A stretch of DNA of 64,000 nucleotides from Curtobacterium citreum (GTDB taxonomy: Bacteria; Actinomycetota; Actinomycetes; Actinomycetales; Microbacteriaceae): positions 1,550,001-1,614,000 of the forward strand of contig NZ_VFMQ01000001.1 in NCBI RefSeq assembly GCF_006715175.1. The letters run 5' to 3'. The position numbers were made by a program, and so were the translations under genes. Position 1 is the stretch's first letter; the number at the start of each line of letters is the position of its first letter. Positions 56,579-64,000 of the stretch are shown here, piece after piece. The notes beneath the pieces were generated by a model, which ran no database searches, was not told the DNA's origin, and saw only the letters and a list, made by a program, of their open reading frames with translations.

Positions 56579-57244
56579 TTGTCGCGACCAGCAACACGAG
56601 CGAAGGTCAGTGTCCGCGCGATCGCGGCACTGGCCTTCGCCGCTGTCGTCGTGGTGGCGCTCGACCAGGGCGTCAAGGCCCTCGTCGTCGCGAACCTGCC
56701 GTACGGCCAGGCCGTGCCGGTCCTCGGCGACGCGCTGCAGTTCCTGTACGTCCGGAACCCCGGTGCCGCGTTCTCGTTCGCGGTGAACATGACCTGGGTG
56801 TTCTCGATCGTCAGCACGGCCGTCGTCGTCGCGATCATCGTCTTCGCCCGGCGCATCCGCTCGATGTGGTGGGCGATCGTGCTCGGCATGCTCCTCGGCG
56901 GCGCGCTCGGCAACCTGCTCGACCGGCTCTTCCGTGAGCCCGGCTTCGGCCGCGGGCACGTGGTCGACTTCATCTCGACGCCGTGGATGATGCCTGCGAT
57001 CTACAACATCGCCGACTCGTTCATCTGCGTGAGCATGGTGGTCTTCGTCCTGCTCGTCGTCTTCGGCGTGAACCTCGACGGCACGCGGGCGCTCTCCGCG
57101 AAGCAGCAGCGCGCAGCCGACGCCCGAGCGGACGCCGCCGCAGCTCCCTCCGACACGGCTCCTGCGGCCACTCGGACCGCCGGCGCCCCGGACCCCCGGG
57201 CCCCGCGCGACGACCGGGATGCCCTCGGGCACGACGCGACGTGA
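56579..57244 (+). CDS. lspA: Lipoprotein signal peptidase LspA
   Basis: The 221-residue aspartyl protease cleaves prolipoproteins after diacylglyceryl transfer. Four membrane helices are visible with the motifs [11 protein letters not shown] near 28, [10 protein letters not shown] near 59, [11 protein letters not shown] near 103 with the first catalytic Asp, and [12 protein letters not shown] near 142 with the second. The C-terminal 50 residues are an Ala/Arg/Asp-rich cytoplasmic tail beyond the usual length. The TTG start lies 2 nt after wag31, and rluD overlaps its stop by four bases. Confidence 0.94.
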   Translation: MSRPATRAKVSVRAIAALAFAAVVVVALDQGVKALVVANLPYGQAVPVLGDALQFLYVRNPGAAFSFAVNMTWVFSIVSTAVVVAIIVFARRIRSMWWAIVLGMLLGGALGNLLDRLFREPGFGRGHVVDFISTPWMMPAIYNIADSFICVSMVVFVLLVVFGVNLDGTRALSAKQQRAADARADAAAAPSDTAPAATRTAGAPDPRAPRDDRDALGHDAT

Positions 57245-58164
57245 CCGAGTCACGTTCCCTGCCCGTGCCCGACGGGCTCGCCGGTGAGCGTGTCGACGCC
57301 GCCATCGCGAAGCTCCTCGGGTTCAGCCGGTCCTTCGCGGCCGAGGTCGTCGCCGCCGGCGGCGTGACCGTCGACGGGGTCACCGTCGACAAGTCGGACC
57401 GCCTGCACCCCGACGCATGGCTCCAGGTCGAGTGGTCGCCGAAGGAACCCCCGCGCATCGTCCCGGTCGCGGTCCCGGGCATGACGGTCGTGCACGACGA
57501 CGACGACATCGTCGTGGTGGACAAGCCGATCGGTGTCGCCGCGCACCCCTCGCCCGGGTGGGACGGTCCGACCGTGCCCGGCGGCCTCGCCGCGGCCGGC
57601 TTCACCATCGCCACCTCGGGCGCCGCCGAGCGCGCGGGGATCGTGCACCGGCTCGACGTCGGTACGTCCGGCCTGATGGTCGTCGCCAAGACCGAGCTCG
57701 CCTACACGCACCTCAAGCGTGCCTTCAAGGAGCGCACGGTCGAGAAGGTCTACCACGCCCTCGCCCAGGGACACCCGGACCCGACCTCGGGGACGATCGA
57801 CGCCCCGATCGGTCGACACCCGTCGAGCGATTGGAAGTTCGCGGTCACGGCCGACGGCAAGCCGAGCGTCACGCACTACGAGACGCTCGAGGCCTTCCGC
57901 GCCGCGACCCTGCTCGAGGTGCACCTGGAGACCGGCCGGACGCACCAGATCCGCGTGCACATGGCGGCGACGCGGCACCCGCTCGTCGGCGACACGATGT
58001 ACGGCGCGGATCCGGTGCTCGCGAACGAGCTCGGGCTGACCCGCCAGTGGCTCGACGCCGTGCGGCTCGGGTTCGAGCACCCGCGCACGGGGGAGTGGGT
58101 CACGTTCGAGGCGTCCTACCCCGACGACCTGCAGCAGGCTCTGGACCGCATCCGCGCGGCGTAG
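57241..58164 (+). CDS. RluA-family 23S rRNA pseudouridine synthase (RluD-like)
   Basis: The 307-residue enzyme has an N-terminal S4 domain ([20 protein letters not shown], then VTVDKSDRL) and a catalytic domain with [14 protein letters not shown] near 90 and [19 protein letters not shown] near 133 containing the catalytic Asp. [20 protein letters not shown] near 225 is the family C-terminal motif. Its architecture fits RluD, which modifies helix 69. The GTG overlaps the lspA stop by four bases, the usual lspA-rluD pairing. Confidence 0.93.
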   Translation: MTESRSLPVPDGLAGERVDAAIAKLLGFSRSFAAEVVAAGGVTVDGVTVDKSDRLHPDAWLQVEWSPKEPPRIVPVAVPGMTVVHDDDDIVVVDKPIGVAAHPSPGWDGPTVPGGLAAAGFTIATSGAAERAGIVHRLDVGTSGLMVVAKTELAYTHLKRAFKERTVEKVYHALAQGHPDPTSGTIDAPIGRHPSSDWKFAVTADGKPSVTHYETLEAFRAATLLEVHLETGRTHQIRVHMAATRHPLVGDTMYGADPVLANELGLTRQWLDAVRLGFEHPRTGEWVTFEASYPDDLQQALDRIRAA

Positions 58165-58190
58165 CCGGGCAGGCGGGGCGGTCCGCTCGC

Positions 58191-58280
58191 GAGCGGGCCA
58201 CATCTGTCACGCTCGGTCCCTCGAGGTGACCAGTACTGCCCACGCCGCGCAACGCGCGCGGCATGTCGTGCCCGCTCGCG
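58191..58280 (+). repeat. Dispersed intergenic element, copy D
   Basis: Starts GAGCGGGCCACATCTGTC and has GCATGTCGTGC exactly 70 nt after its first base. An internal hairpin occupies offsets 25 to 41 (GGTC-CC-TCGA-GG-T-GACC). Its 3' box runs directly into the tandem array. The 677-nt gap between rluD and dnaE contains copies D and B, the array, a partial hairpin and the dnaE promoter. Confidence 0.68.
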
Positions 58281-58510
58281 TCGATCGTGCCCGCTCGCGT
58301 CGATCGTGCCCGCTCGCGTCGATCGTGCCCGCTCGCGTCGATCGTGCCCGCTCGCGTCGATCGTGCCCGCTCGCGTCGACCGCGCCGCTCGCGTCGACCG
58401 CGCCGCTCGCGTCGACCGTGCCCGCTCGCGTCGATCGTGCCCGCTCGCGTCGATCGTGCCCGCTCGCGTCGACCGCGCCGCTCGCGTCGACCGTGCCCGC
58501 TCGCGTCGGC
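58267..58510 (+). repeat. 13-unit tandem array of a 19-bp (or 18-bp) unit
   Basis: The unit is CGTGCCCGCTCGCGTCGAT. Units 1 to 5 are identical; unit 6 ends in C; units 7, 8 and 12 are an 18-bp variant CGCGCCGCTCGCGTCGAC; unit 13 is degenerate at its end. The minus strand contains GAGCGGGC in each full unit, the same word that begins element copy D. There are no spacers, so it is not CRISPR. A long open frame across it is a by-product of the repeat. Confidence 0.9.
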
Positions 58511-58526
58511 CGCGGCTGGACAGCGT

Positions 58527-58570
58527 CGGACTGGAGGCCCGTGGCGGCGTCGCCCCGCGCCTCCAGTCCG
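58527..58570 (+). terminator. Imperfect GGAGGC-family hairpin
   Basis: CGGACTGGAGGC pairs with GCCTCCAGTCCG, with an interrupted inner stem. It is related to the hairpins at 16174, 26124 and 31385 and lies right after the tandem array. It is the only terminator-like structure between rluD and dnaE. Confidence 0.5.
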
Positions 58571-58620
58571 CCACTCGGTCACCGCCCGCCCGTGCCGCGC
58601 TCGATGTGCTGGTCCCCCCC

Positions 58621-58709
58621 GAGCGCGCCACATCTGTCACGACGGGTCGCCTCCGGCGACCGGTCGTGCGCGTTCGGCGACACACCGACGGCGTGTCCTG
58701 CCCGCTCGA
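58621..58709 (+). repeat. Dispersed intergenic element, copy B
   Basis: Starts GAGCGCGCCACATCTGTC, has GCGTGTCCTGC exactly 70 nt after its first base, and forms a perfect internal hairpin GGTCGCC-TCC-GGCGACC at offsets 25 to 41. The first 21 bases match copy D at 20 positions. Confidence 0.7.
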
Positions 58710-58797
58710 GCGACGCTGTCGAGCGACCCCGCCGCGCGAGCGCGCAGGGCGCACCGAGCGCCCCGACGACACGCGCGGAGAAGTCGGTGCCCGCGGT

Positions 58798-58803
58798 TAG
58801 GCT
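58798..58803 (+). promoter_or_regulatory. Putative -10 box for dnaE
   Basis: TAGGCT lies 38 nt before the GTG, and GGAGG 5 nt before the start serves as ribosome site. Confidence 0.45.
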
Positions 58804-58841
58804 TGTCCCGCCCCGCAGCCATCCGTCGAACCGGAGGTCCC

Positions 58842-61800
58842 GTGTCGGATTCCGACTCCTTCGTCCACCTGCACGTGCACAGCGAGTACTCGATGCTCGA
58901 CGGTGCAGCGCGGTTGACCGACCTGGTCGCCGAGACCGCCGCTCAGGGCATGCCCGCGGTTGCGGTGACCGACCACGGCAACATGTTCGGGGCGTTCGAG
59001 TTCTGGAAGGCCGCGAAGGCCGGCGGTGTCAAGCCGATCATCGGGACCGAGGCCTACATCACGCCGCGGACGCACCGCTCCGACAAGACCCGAGAGCGCT
59101 GGGGCGACGGTGGCGGTGACGACGTGTCCGGTTCGGGTGCGTACACGCACATGACGATGTTCGCCGAGAACACGACGGGCATGCACAACCTGTTCCGGCT
59201 GTCGTCGCGGGCCTCGATCGAGGGCTACTACTTCAAGCCCCGCATGGACATCGAGTTGCTCGACCAGTACCACGACGGCATCATCGCGACGACGGGCTGC
59301 CCCTCGGGCGAGATCCAGACCCGCCTGCGGCTCGGGCAGTACGACGAGGCGCTCAAGGCCGCCGCCGATTACCGCGACATCTTCGGCAAGGACAACTACT
59401 TCGCCGAGATCATGGACCACGGGCTCGAGATCGAGCGCCGCGTCATCGAGGACGTCGTCCGGATCTCGAAGGACCTCGGTATCCCGCTCGTCGGCACGAA
59501 CGACCTGCACTACACGCACGCCCACGACGCCAAGTCGCACGCGGCCCTGCTCTGTGTGCAGTCCGGCTCGACGCTGAACGACCCGAACCGCTTCAAGTTC
59601 GACGCCGACGAGTTCTACCTGAAGACCCCGCAGCAGATGCGCCACGTCTTCCGCGACCACCCCGAGGCCTGCGACAACACGCTGCTCATCGCCGAGCGGT
59701 GTGAGGTCGAGTTCGACACCGCGGCGAACTACATGCCGAAGTTCCCCGTCCCCGAGGGCGAGACCGAGCACTCGTGGTTCGAGAAGGAAGTGGCGAAGGG
59801 GCTGGAGTACCGCTACCCCGAGGGCATCACGAGAGAGGTCCAGGAGCGCGCCGACTACGAGGTCGGGATCATCAACCAGATGGGCTTCCCGGGCTACTTC
59901 CTGGTCGTCGCCGACTTCATCAACTGGTCGAAGAACAACGGCATCCGCGTCGGTCCCGGTCGTGGTTCGGGTGCCGGCTCGATGGTGGCGTACGCGATGC
60001 GCATCACCGACCTCGACCCGATCCGGCACGGCCTGATCTTCGAGCGGTTCCTCAACCCGGACCGCGTCTCGATGCCCGACTTCGACGTCGACTTCGACGA
60101 CCGGCGCCGCGGTGAGGCGATCAAGTACGTCACCGAGAAGTACGGGTCGGAGCGCGTCGCGCAGATCGTCACGTACGGCACGATCAAGGCGAAGCAGGCG
60201 CTGAAGGACTCGTCGCGCGTCCTCGGCTTCCCGTTCGGCATGGGCGAGAAGCTCACCAAGGCGATGCCGCCGCCCGTGATGGGCAAGGACATCCCGCTCA
60301 CCGGGATCTTCGACAAGGACCACCCGCGCTACAAGGAGGCGGTGGACGTCCGGACGGTCGTCGAGACCGACCCCGAGGCGAAGACCGTGTTCGACACCGC
60401 GCTCGGGCTCGAGGGCCTGAAGCGGCAGTGGGGCGTGCACGCGGCCGGTGTGATCATGTCGAGCGAGCCGCTCATCGACATCATCCCGGTGATGAAGCGC
60501 GAGCAGGACGGCCAGATCGTCACGCAGTTCGACTACCCGGCCGCGGAGTCGCTCGGCCTGATCAAGATGGACTTCCTGGGCCTCCGGAACCTGACGATCA
60601 TCAGTGACGCCCTCGACAACATCAAGAGCAACCGGGGCGTCGACCTCGACCTCGAGACGATGGGCCTCGAGGACGAAGCCGCGTACCAGCTCCTGCAGCG
60701 CGGCGACACGCTCGGGGTGTTCCAGCTCGACGGCGGCCCGATGCGCGGGCTCCTCCGTCTGATGAAGCCGGACAACTTCGAGGACATCTCCGCGCTCATC
60801 GCCCTGTACCGTCCGGGGCCGATGGGGGCGAACTCGCACACGAACTACGCGCTCCGCAAGAACGGCGAGCAGCCGATCACCCCGATCCACCCCGAGCTCG
60901 AGGAGCCGCTCCAGGACATCATCGGCACGACCTACGGCCTGATCATCTACCAGGAGCAGGTCATGGCCATCGCGCAGAAGGTCGCCGGCTTCTCCCTCGG
61001 ACAGGCCGACATCCTCCGCCGCGCGATGGGCAAGAAGAAGAAGTCCGAGCTCGACAAGCAGTACGCCGGCTTCGAGAAGGGCATGCAGGACAACGGCTAC
61101 TCGGCCGCGGCGATCAAGACGCTGTGGGACATCCTGCTGCCGTTCTCCGACTACGCGTTCAACAAGGCGCACTCCGCGGCGTACGGCGTGGTCTCGTTCT
61201 GGACGGCGTACCTCAAGGCGCACTACCCGGCCGAGTACATGGCCGCTCTCCTGACCAGCGTGGGCGACGCGCGCGACAAGCTCGCGCTGTACCTCAACGA
61301 GTGCCGCCGGATGGGCATCAAGGTCATGCCGCCGGACGTCAACGAGTCGATCGGCTTCTTCGCGGCCGTCGGTGACGACATCCGCTTCGGCATGGGCGCG
61401 ATCCGCAACGTCGGCTTCAACGTCGTCGACGACATCGTGCAGGCCCGGACCGAGAAGGGCGCGTTCGAGTCGTTCCACGACTTCCTGCGGAAGATCCCGA
61501 TCTCGTCGGCGAACAAGCGGACCGTCGAGTCGCTCATCAAGGCGGGCGCCTTCGACGAGTTCGGCGACAGCCGCCGCGCGCTCGTCGAGATCCACGAGGG
61601 CGCGGTCGAGAGCGCCGTCAAGGTCAAGCGCGACGAGGCCCACGGGAACGTCGGCTTCGACTTCGACTCGCTGTTCGCCGAGGTCGCCGAGGAACAGCCG
61701 TCCTCAGCCCCGGTGTCGCAGGTGCCGGAACGCCCGGAGTGGGCAAAGCGCGACAAGCTCGCCTTCGAGCGCGACATGCTCGGCCTCTACGTGTCCGACC

Positions 61801-62375
61801 ACCCGCTCGCCGGGCTCGAGATCGAGCTCGCGAAGCACCAGTCGATCACCATCGCCGACCTCATCGCGGCGGACGACTCGGTCGAGGGCGAGACCGTCAC
61901 GGTCGCGGGGCTCCTGACGAGCGTTCAGCACCGCGTCGCGAAGTCGAGCGGCAACCCGTACGGCATCGTCCAGATCGAGGACTTCGGCGGCGAGATCGGC
62001 GTCATGTTCCTCGGCAAGACGTACGCCGAGTTCGGGCCCTCGCTCGTGGCCGACTCGATCGTCGTGCTGCGCGGCCGGGTGAACGTCCGCGACGACGGCA
62101 AGGCGCTGCACGCGGTCAGCATGTTCCAGCCCAACGTCGGCGACGCGATGGGGTCCGGTCCGCTCACGCTGTCCCTGCCGGAGCGCCAGGCCACCACGAC
62201 GACGGTCACCGAGCTCGCGGCGGTGCTCGGGCGGCACCAGGGCGAGACGGAGGTGCGGCTGCGGCTGCTGAAGGAGGACGTCGCGCGCACCTTCGAGCTG
62301 CCGTTCCCGGTTAACCTGACGCCGGACCTCTTCGGCGAGCTGAAGAGCCTGCTCGGCCCGCGCTGCCTGGTCTAG
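58842..62375 (+). CDS. dnaE1: Replicative DNA polymerase III alpha subunit DnaE1
   Basis: The 1177-residue C-family polymerase has an N-terminal PHP domain (FVHLHVHSEYSMLDGAARL, then VTDHGNMFGAFEF), which in actinobacterial DnaE1 is the proofreading exonuclease. The palm catalytic Asp motif is PDFDVDFDD (about 411 to 419) with GPGRGSGAGSMVAYA just before. The third acidic region and the fingers follow, and an OB-fold (about 985 to 1070, VTVAGLLTSVQHRV) lies in the tail. The ImuA/ImuB-type mutasome partners of DnaE2 are absent, in line with DnaE1. GTG 58842 has GGAGG upstream; longer frames read into the repeat array and are rejected. Confidence 0.96.
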   Translation: MSDSDSFVHLHVHSEYSMLDGAARLTDLVAETAAQGMPAVAVTDHGNMFGAFEFWKAAKAGGVKPIIGTEAYITPRTHRSDKTRERWGDGGGDDVSGSGAYTHMTMFAENTTGMHNLFRLSSRASIEGYYFKPRMDIELLDQYHDGIIATTGCPSGEIQTRLRLGQYDEALKAAADYRDIFGKDNYFAEIMDHGLEIERRVIEDVVRISKDLGIPLVGTNDLHYTHAHDAKSHAALLCVQSGSTLNDPNRFKFDADEFYLKTPQQMRHVFRDHPEACDNTLLIAERCEVEFDTAANYMPKFPVPEGETEHSWFEKEVAKGLEYRYPEGITREVQERADYEVGIINQMGFPGYFLVVADFINWSKNNGIRVGPGRGSGAGSMVAYAMRITDLDPIRHGLIFERFLNPDRVSMPDFDVDFDDRRRGEAIKYVTEKYGSERVAQIVTYGTIKAKQALKDSSRVLGFPFGMGEKLTKAMPPPVMGKDIPLTGIFDKDHPRYKEAVDVRTVVETDPEAKTVFDTALGLEGLKRQWGVHAAGVIMSSEPLIDIIPVMKREQDGQIVTQFDYPAAESLGLIKMDFLGLRNLTIISDALDNIKSNRGVDLDLETMGLEDEAAYQLLQRGDTLGVFQLDGGPMRGLLRLMKPDNFEDISALIALYRPGPMGANSHTNYALRKNGEQPITPIHPELEEPLQDIIGTTYGLIIYQEQVMAIAQKVAGFSLGQADILRRAMGKKKKSELDKQYAGFEKGMQDNGYSAAAIKTLWDILLPFSDYAFNKAHSAAYGVVSFWTAYLKAHYPAEYMAALLTSVGDARDKLALYLNECRRMGIKVMPPDVNESIGFFAAVGDDIRFGMGAIRNVGFNVVDDIVQARTEKGAFESFHDFLRKIPISSANKRTVESLIKAGAFDEFGDSRRALVEIHEGAVESAVKVKRDEAHGNVGFDFDSLFAEVAEEQPSSAPVSQVPERPEWAKRDKLAFERDMLGLYVSDHPLAGLEIELAKHQSITIADLIAADDSVEGETVTVAGLLTSVQHRVAKSSGNPYGIVQIEDFGGEIGVMFLGKTYAEFGPSLVADSIVVLRGRVNVRDDGKALHAVSMFQPNVGDAMGSGPLTLSLPERQATTTTVTELAAVLGRHQGETEVRLRLLKEDVARTFELPFPVNLTPDLFGELKSLLGPRCLV

Positions 62376-62382
62376 GAGAGCG

Positions 62383-63240
62383 GTGACGACGCCCGGAGCA
62401 CCACGGCCCTCGGCCGCGGTGCTCCGGGCGTTCCGTGTCGCGGGGCACGTCCCGGAGCGGCTCCCCGGCGGCCGGGGCACGACGTGGCGCGTCGGTGACG
62501 TCGTCCTGCGTCCGGCGGGTGACGTCCAGGAGGCCCAGTGGCGGTCCGACGTGCTGGCCCGCCTCCCGCACACGGTCGCGTTCCGCACGCCGCGCCCCGT
62601 CCCCGCGTCGGGCGGGGGCCGGGTCGGCGACCGCTGGGTCGTCGACGGCTGGGAGGCGTGGGAGTGGCTCGAGGGCACGCCCGATCCCGCTCGCGTCGAG
62701 GACGTCGTCCGCGCCGGGACGGCGTTCCACCGAGCGGTCTCGGGCCTCGCCCGGCCGTCGTTCCTCGACCGCGTCGACGACCCGTGGAGCCGTGCCGAGC
62801 GGCTCGTCTGGGCCGACGGACCCGCGGGCGCCGACCGGCTCCCGGACGACCCGCTCGTCCGACGCCTGACCGGCGCCCTGCGCCCGGTCCGGGGTCGGTG
62901 CCAGCTCGTCCACCGCGACCTGCTCGGCAACGTGCTGTTCGCCGCCGGACGACCGCCGGCCGTGTTCGACTGGGCGCCGACCTGGCGACCCGCCGGCTAC
63001 GGTGCCGCGGTGGCGGTCGTCGACGCGGTCTGCTGGCACGGCACGCCGCTCGACCGGCTCGCGGCACTCCGCTCGCTCGCCGAGGCGCCCGAGTGGCCGC
63101 AGCTGCTCGTGCGGGCGCTCGCGTTCCGGATCGTCACGCTGCACCTGCTCGGCGCGTGGGACACGGAGCAGCACGTGCGGCACCGTCCCGTCGTGGACGC
63201 ACTGCTGTCGGGGAGCGCCGGTACGCTGGACGTCCCATGA
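62383..63240 (+). CDS. TIGR02569-type kinase-fold protein
   Basis: The 285-residue protein belongs, by pattern, to an actinobacterial family of unknown function. It starts VLRAFRVAGHVPERLPGGRG and continues with TTWRVGDVVLRPAGD, the reduced ATP lobe. VHRDLLGNVLF near 182 resembles the catalytic loop H-x-D-x-x-x-N of small-molecule kinases, and AVFDWAPTWRP near 197 the metal-binding Asp region. GTG start 7 nt after the dnaE stop; the hisD start overlaps its stop. Substrate unknown. Confidence 0.8.
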   Translation: MTTPGAPRPSAAVLRAFRVAGHVPERLPGGRGTTWRVGDVVLRPAGDVQEAQWRSDVLARLPHTVAFRTPRPVPASGGGRVGDRWVVDGWEAWEWLEGTPDPARVEDVVRAGTAFHRAVSGLARPSFLDRVDDPWSRAERLVWADGPAGADRLPDDPLVRRLTGALRPVRGRCQLVHRDLLGNVLFAAGRPPAVFDWAPTWRPAGYGAAVAVVDAVCWHGTPLDRLAALRSLAEAPEWPQLLVRALAFRIVTLHLLGAWDTEQHVRHRPVVDALLSGSAGTLDVP

Positions 63241-64000
63241 TGCAGCGAATCGACCTCCGTGGCGGCCTGCCCGCCCGTGCCGACCTCCTCCGCCTGATGC
63301 CGCGTGCCGCCGGTGACGTCTCGTCCGCCGTCGCCGCCGCGCGGGAGCTCGTGGACGACGTGCGACGCCGCGGGGCCGATGCGCTGCACGAGCAGGCCGA
63401 GCGCTTCGACGGGGGAGCGCCCGAGCACGTCCGGGTCCCCGCGGACGAGATCGCCGCCGCGGTCGCCGGGCTCACCCCGGAGCTCCGCGCCGCGCTGGAC
63501 GAGGCGATCCGCCGCGTCCGTGCCGCGAGTGCGGCCCAGGTGCCGGCCGGTTCGGTGACGACGCTCGCCGACGGCGCCGAGGTGCACCAGCGCTGGCAGC
63601 CGATGCGCCGCGTGGGACTCTACGTCCCTGGCGGCAAGGCCGTGTACCCCTCGAGCGTCGTGATGAACGTCGTCCCCGCGCAGGTCGCCGGCGTCGGGTC
63701 CATCGCCCTCGTCTCCCCGCCGCAGCGGGACCACGGCGGGCGGGTGCACCCGACGATCCTCGCGGCGGCAGGGCTCCTCGGCATCGACGAGGTCTACGCG
63801 ATGGGCGGCGCCGGAGCGGTCGGCGCGCTGGCCTACGGCGTCGCGTCGATCGGCCTCGAGCCCGTCGACCTGGTCACCGGGCCCGGGAACAACTACGTCG
63901 CCGCGGCGAAGCGTCTCGTGCGCGGCGTCGTCGGCATCGACTCCGAGGCCGGAGCGACCGAGATCCTCGTCATCGCGGACGACAGCGCCGACGCGGGCTT
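63237..64000 (+). CDS. hisD: Histidinol dehydrogenase HisD, truncated by the window end
   Basis: The first 254 codons of the enzyme that oxidises histidinol to histidine in two NAD steps. It begins MMQRIDLRGGLPARADLLRL and contains VGLYVPGGKAVYPSSVVMNV near 125, MGGAGAVGALAYGV near 189, VTGPGNNYVAAAKRLV near 212 and DSEAGATEILVIAD near 234, all conserved in the family; the zinc and catalytic His residues lie beyond the edge. The ATG overlaps the preceding stop by four bases (ATGA). It probably heads a histidine operon continuing to the right. Confidence 0.95.
   Translation, partial: MMQRIDLRGGLPARADLLRLMPRAAGDVSSAVAAARELVDDVRRRGADALHEQAERFDGGAPEHVRVPADEIAAAVAGLTPELRAALDEAIRRVRAASAAQVPAGSVTTLADGAEVHQRWQPMRRVGLYVPGGKAVYPSSVVMNVVPAQVAGVGSIALVSPPQRDHGGRVHPTILAAAGLLGIDEVYAMGGAGAVGALAYGVASIGLEPVDLVTGPGNNYVAAAKRLVRGVVGIDSEAGATEILVIADDSADAG

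Noticed and set aside
58267..58510. CRISPR array
   Set aside because: The units are directly adjacent with no spacers and no cas genes are near.
58263..58841. Open frame extending dnaE about 190 codons upstream across the tandem array
   Set aside because: The repeat unit has no stop in several frames, giving Arg/Ala/Ser-rich nonsense. The family N-terminus, GGAGG and TAGGCT box all support GTG 58842.

Overview
The window is high-GC (above roughly 70% by eye) chromosomal DNA of an actinobacterium. Gene content and order point to the family Microbacteriaceae, and Curtobacterium or a close relative is plausible; this is inference from gene order and from an atypical MurE, not a search result. 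No rRNA, tRNA, insertion sequence, phage gene or CRISPR array was seen.

Layout. 1-3.2 kb (minus): thiamine operon thiM-thiE-thiD/tenA behind a TPP riboswitch. 3.2-9.6 kb: small accessory and stress genes, namely a NUDIX-NYN fusion, a kinase-like phosphotransferase, a J-domain protein with a NERD-like tail, an S4 RNA-binding protein, a lone SH3-like protein, an unknown protein and an HtrA-like protease. 9.7-11.8 kb: two FecCD-type siderophore permeases. 12.0-16.1 kb: a processive GT2 synthase coupled to a secreted GH18-like enzyme. 16.3-19.5 kb: OdhI/GarA, FtsR, a second MerR regulator and an orphan ParA. 19.6-29.9 kb: pyruvate carboxylase, deformylase, a secreted repeat protein, acyl-CoA synthetase, glucokinase and an acyltransferase.

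30-56.6 kb is the core. It follows the order known from Mycobacterium tuberculosis Rv2178c to Rv2145c: aroG, a PASTA kinase (pknL-like), Rv2175c-like, polyprenyl synthase, DUF3040, mraZ, rsmH, ftsL-like, ftsI, murE, murF, mraY, murD, ftsW, murG, murC, ftsQ, ftsZ, yggS, sepF, yggT and wag31. Genes from murF to ftsQ are joined by stop/start overlaps, so peptidoglycan precursor synthesis and divisome assembly are probably co-translated. The Ser/Thr kinase and the FHA protein OdhI, which kinases of this type phosphorylate, lie in the same window. 56.6-64 kb: lspA, rluD, dnaE1, a TIGR02569-type protein and the start of hisD.

The least expected signals are intergenic. Four copies of an about 89-nt element share two boxes whose starts are exactly 70 nt apart. 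Two copies form an inverted pair at 18.4-18.7 kb; the other two flank a 13-unit, 19-bp tandem array before dnaE (58.2-58.7 kb). A second element of 112 nt, also with 19-nt periodicity, occurs at 31.5 kb and inverted at 37.4 kb. A family of long perfect hairpins recurs at gene ends. Other points are the substituted diamino-acid motifs of MurE, mirrored MraZ-type operators, a motif shared by ftsZ and the second merR (with a weaker match at pyc), and many apparently leaderless starts following TAnnnT boxes.
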